From contig CAKSAY010000015.1 of the NCBI GenBank assembly GCA_934438055.1, positions 1-16,977 of the forward strand: DNA of 16,977 nucleotides. The letters are read 5' to 3'. Position 1 is the first letter of the stretch; the number at the start of each line of letters is the position of its first letter. The stretch comes from an uncultured Oscillospiraceae bacterium (GTDB taxonomy: Bacteria > Bacillota > Clostridia > Oscillospirales > Ruminococcaceae). The position numbers and the translations under genes were made by a program. The notes under the pieces are model-generated. The model was not told where the DNA came from, ran no database searches, and worked only from the letters and a program-made list of their open reading frames with translations. Of the stretch, positions 15,340 through 16,977 are shown one piece after another.

Positions 15340-16095
15340 TTAATTACGCACAAAGTAAAAGATAACATAAAGTGCACCATAAAGAATAGGTTGATGTGCA
15401 AGATAGATGATGAGTGTGTGACGTCCCACATAGGCTAAGGGAGAAATATGAGTTTTATAGAAAAAGCGGGGGAGTCTGCGATCTCTTAAATAGATTCCAA
15501 AATAGCTGCCGGCTAAAAATAGAAACAACCATGGAATAAGCGGAAAGTAATCTGAAGAAAAGAAAGAGGCTGAGGGAAAACCTAACGGGTAAAGCCATGA
15601 AGTCTGATAAAGCGCGGTGGGCAACGTGAATGGTCCTAATTGACCGTCTCGAACGTGGAAAGTGATGACAAACAGAAAAGAAAATAGCAGGATTCCTATG
15701 ATGGGAAAGTGGATTTTATCGAGAAGCTTTTGCAGAATAAAGAACAGTATCATCGAGATACCCAACATATGCAGGATTCCAAATCGCACAATATCCTCGG
15801 GGATTACAACATAGGTGACGACAGTGATTAGCATGCCGCATAAAAAGCATAAGATGCCTCTTTTAAGATTATTGTGCGATAATCGGCAAGCGCTGCCGGA
15901 GATAAAGATAAACAACCCTGCAAAGATATCTCGAATGAGATTCATTTGGGGAGAGTAGAAAATTGGGATATTTATGCCGTAGATGAAAACTAAATCAAAG
16001 AATAGATGATAGATGACCATCAAAAGAATGGCAAGCCCTCTCACTTCATCGACAAAGCCGATTCTTTCTTTGCTCTTTATATTCTTTTTTTTCAT
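15340..16095 (-). CDS. DUF1624-type membrane protein, acetyltransferase-like (HGSNAT family)
   Basis: This 251-residue integral membrane protein has about seven or eight hydrophobic helices. It opens with the family signature DEVRGLAILLMVIYHLFFDL, in which Arg and His are the conserved polar residues, and closes with YVGRHTLIIYLAHQPIL. These are typical of the heparan-alpha-glucosaminide N-acetyltransferase catalytic family (DUF1624), members of which are thought to move acyl groups across or at the membrane. The start ATG at 16095 overlaps the stop of the Nudix gene by four bases (ATGA), so the two are translationally coupled. AGGTGA precedes the start. queG begins 158 bases downstream with no terminator between. 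The acceptor substrate is unknown. Confidence 0.85.
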   Translation of the reverse strand: MKKKNIKSKERIGFVDEVRGLAILLMVIYHLFFDLVFIYGINIPIFYSPQMNLIRDIFAGLFIFISGSACRLSHNNLKRGILCFLCGMLITVVTYVVIPEDIVRFGILHMLGISMILFFILQKLLDKIHFPIIGILLFSFLFVITFHVRDGQLGPFTLPTALYQTSWLYPLGFPSASFFSSDYFPLIPWLFLFLAGSYFGIYLRDRRLPRFFYKTHISPLAYVGRHTLIIYLAHQPILYGALYVIFYFVRN

Positions 16096-16658
16096 GCTGT
16101 CACCTGCTGTGCAAGGGAGTTGTTGTCAAGAAATAATTTTAATTTTAGAATTGCGGTTTGTGATTTAGCATCTTTGATTTTTCCCTCTAATGTCATATTT
16201 ACCGCTTCGACGAATGGGATTTTTACAACATCTAAGAATTCATCTTCATCTAGCGCCTGACTTTGAAATATTAGTCCGGTCGCGGCATACAGAGAAATAA
16301 TTTCGTCACAATATCCCGGCGAGGGGTAGAGTTTTCCTAAATCATAGTAATTTTGAGCGAGCATTCCGGTTTCCTCCTGCAACTCTCTTTTTCCCGCAGC
16401 TAGAGGGGACTCATGACGGCGATCCAATTTGCCGGCCGGAAGTTCAAGGATTGCTTCATAATAAGGATAACGGAATTGTTTCACAAAATATAGATATTCA
16501 TTATCGTCTAGAGCCGCGATACAGACGCCGCCGGGGTGACGTACCACTTCGCGTAATGCTTGTTGTTCGTTTTCCAGAAGAACCGTGTCTTGTTCAACCC
16601 GAATAATTTTTCCATCATAAATGATGTTGCTTTCGAGTTTCTTTTCTTCTAAATGCAT
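16092..16658 (-). CDS. Nudix hydrolase, probable ADP-ribose pyrophosphatase
   Basis: The 188-residue cytoplasmic enzyme probably splits ADP-ribose into AMP and ribose 5-phosphate. The Nudix box is GKLDRRHESPLAAGKRELQ followed by EETG; the REL-EE core is intact, and there is one residue more than usual between the first Gly and the first Glu. YPSPGYCDEIISLYAATGL follows, as in ADP-ribose pyrophosphatases (the family of B. subtilis NudF). The N-terminal half has the usual strand pair and VKQFRYPYYEAILELPAG. GAGG lies eight bases before the ATG at 16658. It is the first gene of the unit that continues with the DUF1624 protein, through a 4-base overlap. The exact substrate is inferred from motif similarity. 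Confidence 0.92.
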   Translation of the reverse strand: MHLEEKKLESNIIYDGKIIRVEQDTVLLENEQQALREVVRHPGGVCIAALDDNEYLYFVKQFRYPYYEAILELPAGKLDRRHESPLAAGKRELQEETGMLAQNYYDLGKLYPSPGYCDEIISLYAATGLIFQSQALDEDEFLDVVKIPFVEAVNMTLEGKIKDAKSQTAILKLKLFLDNNSLAQQVTA

Positions 16659-16899
16659 GATTAGAACCTCATTTCATTTTTATTTTTCTAGATATATTAG
16701 AATGCGTATAGTGCGCTTTTTTCTTGAAGATGGAATGTAGCAATTGCGAGAATAAGCTCTATAAATCATTTAATCATGTCACAGGAAATTTAAATTTGAT
16801 GAGAGCGCATAATCGCAAATAGACAAGTGTAAATCTTGATTTGCATTTGTTTTTGAGATTATTATTACATATTTACAATAAAATTTCAATATATTTATC
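16659..16899. other. Gene-free right-edge stretch
   Basis: No coding region or convincing promoter for the Nudix gene can be seen in these AT-rich bases. One imperfect hairpin is present on the plus strand: GCAAAT (16815-16820) with ATTTGC (16839-16844) and an inner CAAG/CTTG, followed by a T-rich ATTTGTTTTT. It could be a weak terminator for a transcript of unknown origin. Confidence 0.4.
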
Positions 16900-16900
16900 C

Positions 16901-16977
16901 TATAACGCCATTGAGGGATTTTCAAGGAAAATCCAACACCCGTGGCGTTTCAACAAGAGCGAAAGCGGGTTATAACG
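16901..16977. repeat. Structured 70-bp element at the window edge, possible tandem repeat
   Basis: An outer inverted repeat ACGCCA (16905-16910) / TGGCGT (16943-16948) encloses a perfect inner hairpin GGATTTTC-AAG-GAAAATCC (16916-16934). TATAACG at 16901-16907 recurs at 16971-16977, exactly 70 bases later, where the window ends. The composition is richer in G and C than the preceding 200 bases. It may be the first unit of a tandem array, the end of a small mobile element or an integration site. Confidence 0.5.

Noticed and set aside
15051..15365. Plus-strand open frame across the gap between the DUF1624 gene and queG
   Set aside because: Mostly antisense to queG and the gap; no ribosome site and no protein features.
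16901..16977. CRISPR repeat
   Set aside because: Only a 7-base match recurs at the 70-bp spacing within the window, there is no repeat-spacer pattern and no cas gene nearby.

Overview
The window looks like chromosomal DNA of a low-GC Gram-positive anaerobe of class Clostridia. Three things point there: AT-rich intergenic DNA with A-rich AGGAGG-type ribosome sites, the neighbourhood prs - pth - mfd - PrsA-like lipoprotein, and an E. coli-like NADP-type glutamate dehydrogenase. Almost all genes read on the minus strand. The only plus-strand genes are the gene tail at the left edge, the PH-domain membrane protein and gdhA. No CRISPR array, transposase, integrase, toxin-antitoxin pair or phage gene is visible; this is mostly housekeeping DNA with a few unexplained non-coding stretches.

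Layout, left to right. 3-119 is the 3' end of a plus-strand gene, closed by a terminator. 330-405 is a single tRNA-Lys(UUU) on the minus strand, driven by a promoter with perfect -35 and -10 hexamers. 742-1925 is a two-gene minus-strand unit: a Cof-type HAD phosphatase followed by an acylphosphatase. 1926-2569 is a long gap with a degenerate tandem repeat. 2570-3040 is a small membrane protein with a YyaB-like bacterial PH domain; it converges on a PrsA/SurA-like lipoprotein (3099-4148) across a shared terminator. 4349-9607 holds prs, pth and mfd, which supply PRPP, recycle peptidyl-tRNA and couple DNA repair to transcription. The PrsA-like gene follows mfd but has its own promoter.

gdhA (9902-11251) diverges from prs, each with its own promoter. 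It then converges on a two-component system, the response regulator gene preceding the histidine kinase gene, with a strong two-way terminator between. An 11-bp tandem repeat upstream of the regulator's promoter is a candidate operator. 13915-16658 is a tightly packed minus-strand unit of four genes: a Nudix ADP-sugar hydrolase, a DUF1624-type membrane acetyltransferase-like protein (4-nt overlap), epoxyqueuosine reductase QueG, and a CBS-domain pair protein that overlaps queG by 47 nt.

The last 319 bases hold no gene that I can support. They end in a 70-bp structured element with nested inverted repeats; its first seven bases recur exactly 70 bp later at the window edge, so a tandem array may continue outside. 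I found no complete novel system. The most unusual features are this right-edge element, the repeats at 1993-2225, the operator-like repeat at 13812-13833 and a terminator-like hairpin just in front of the pth ribosome site.
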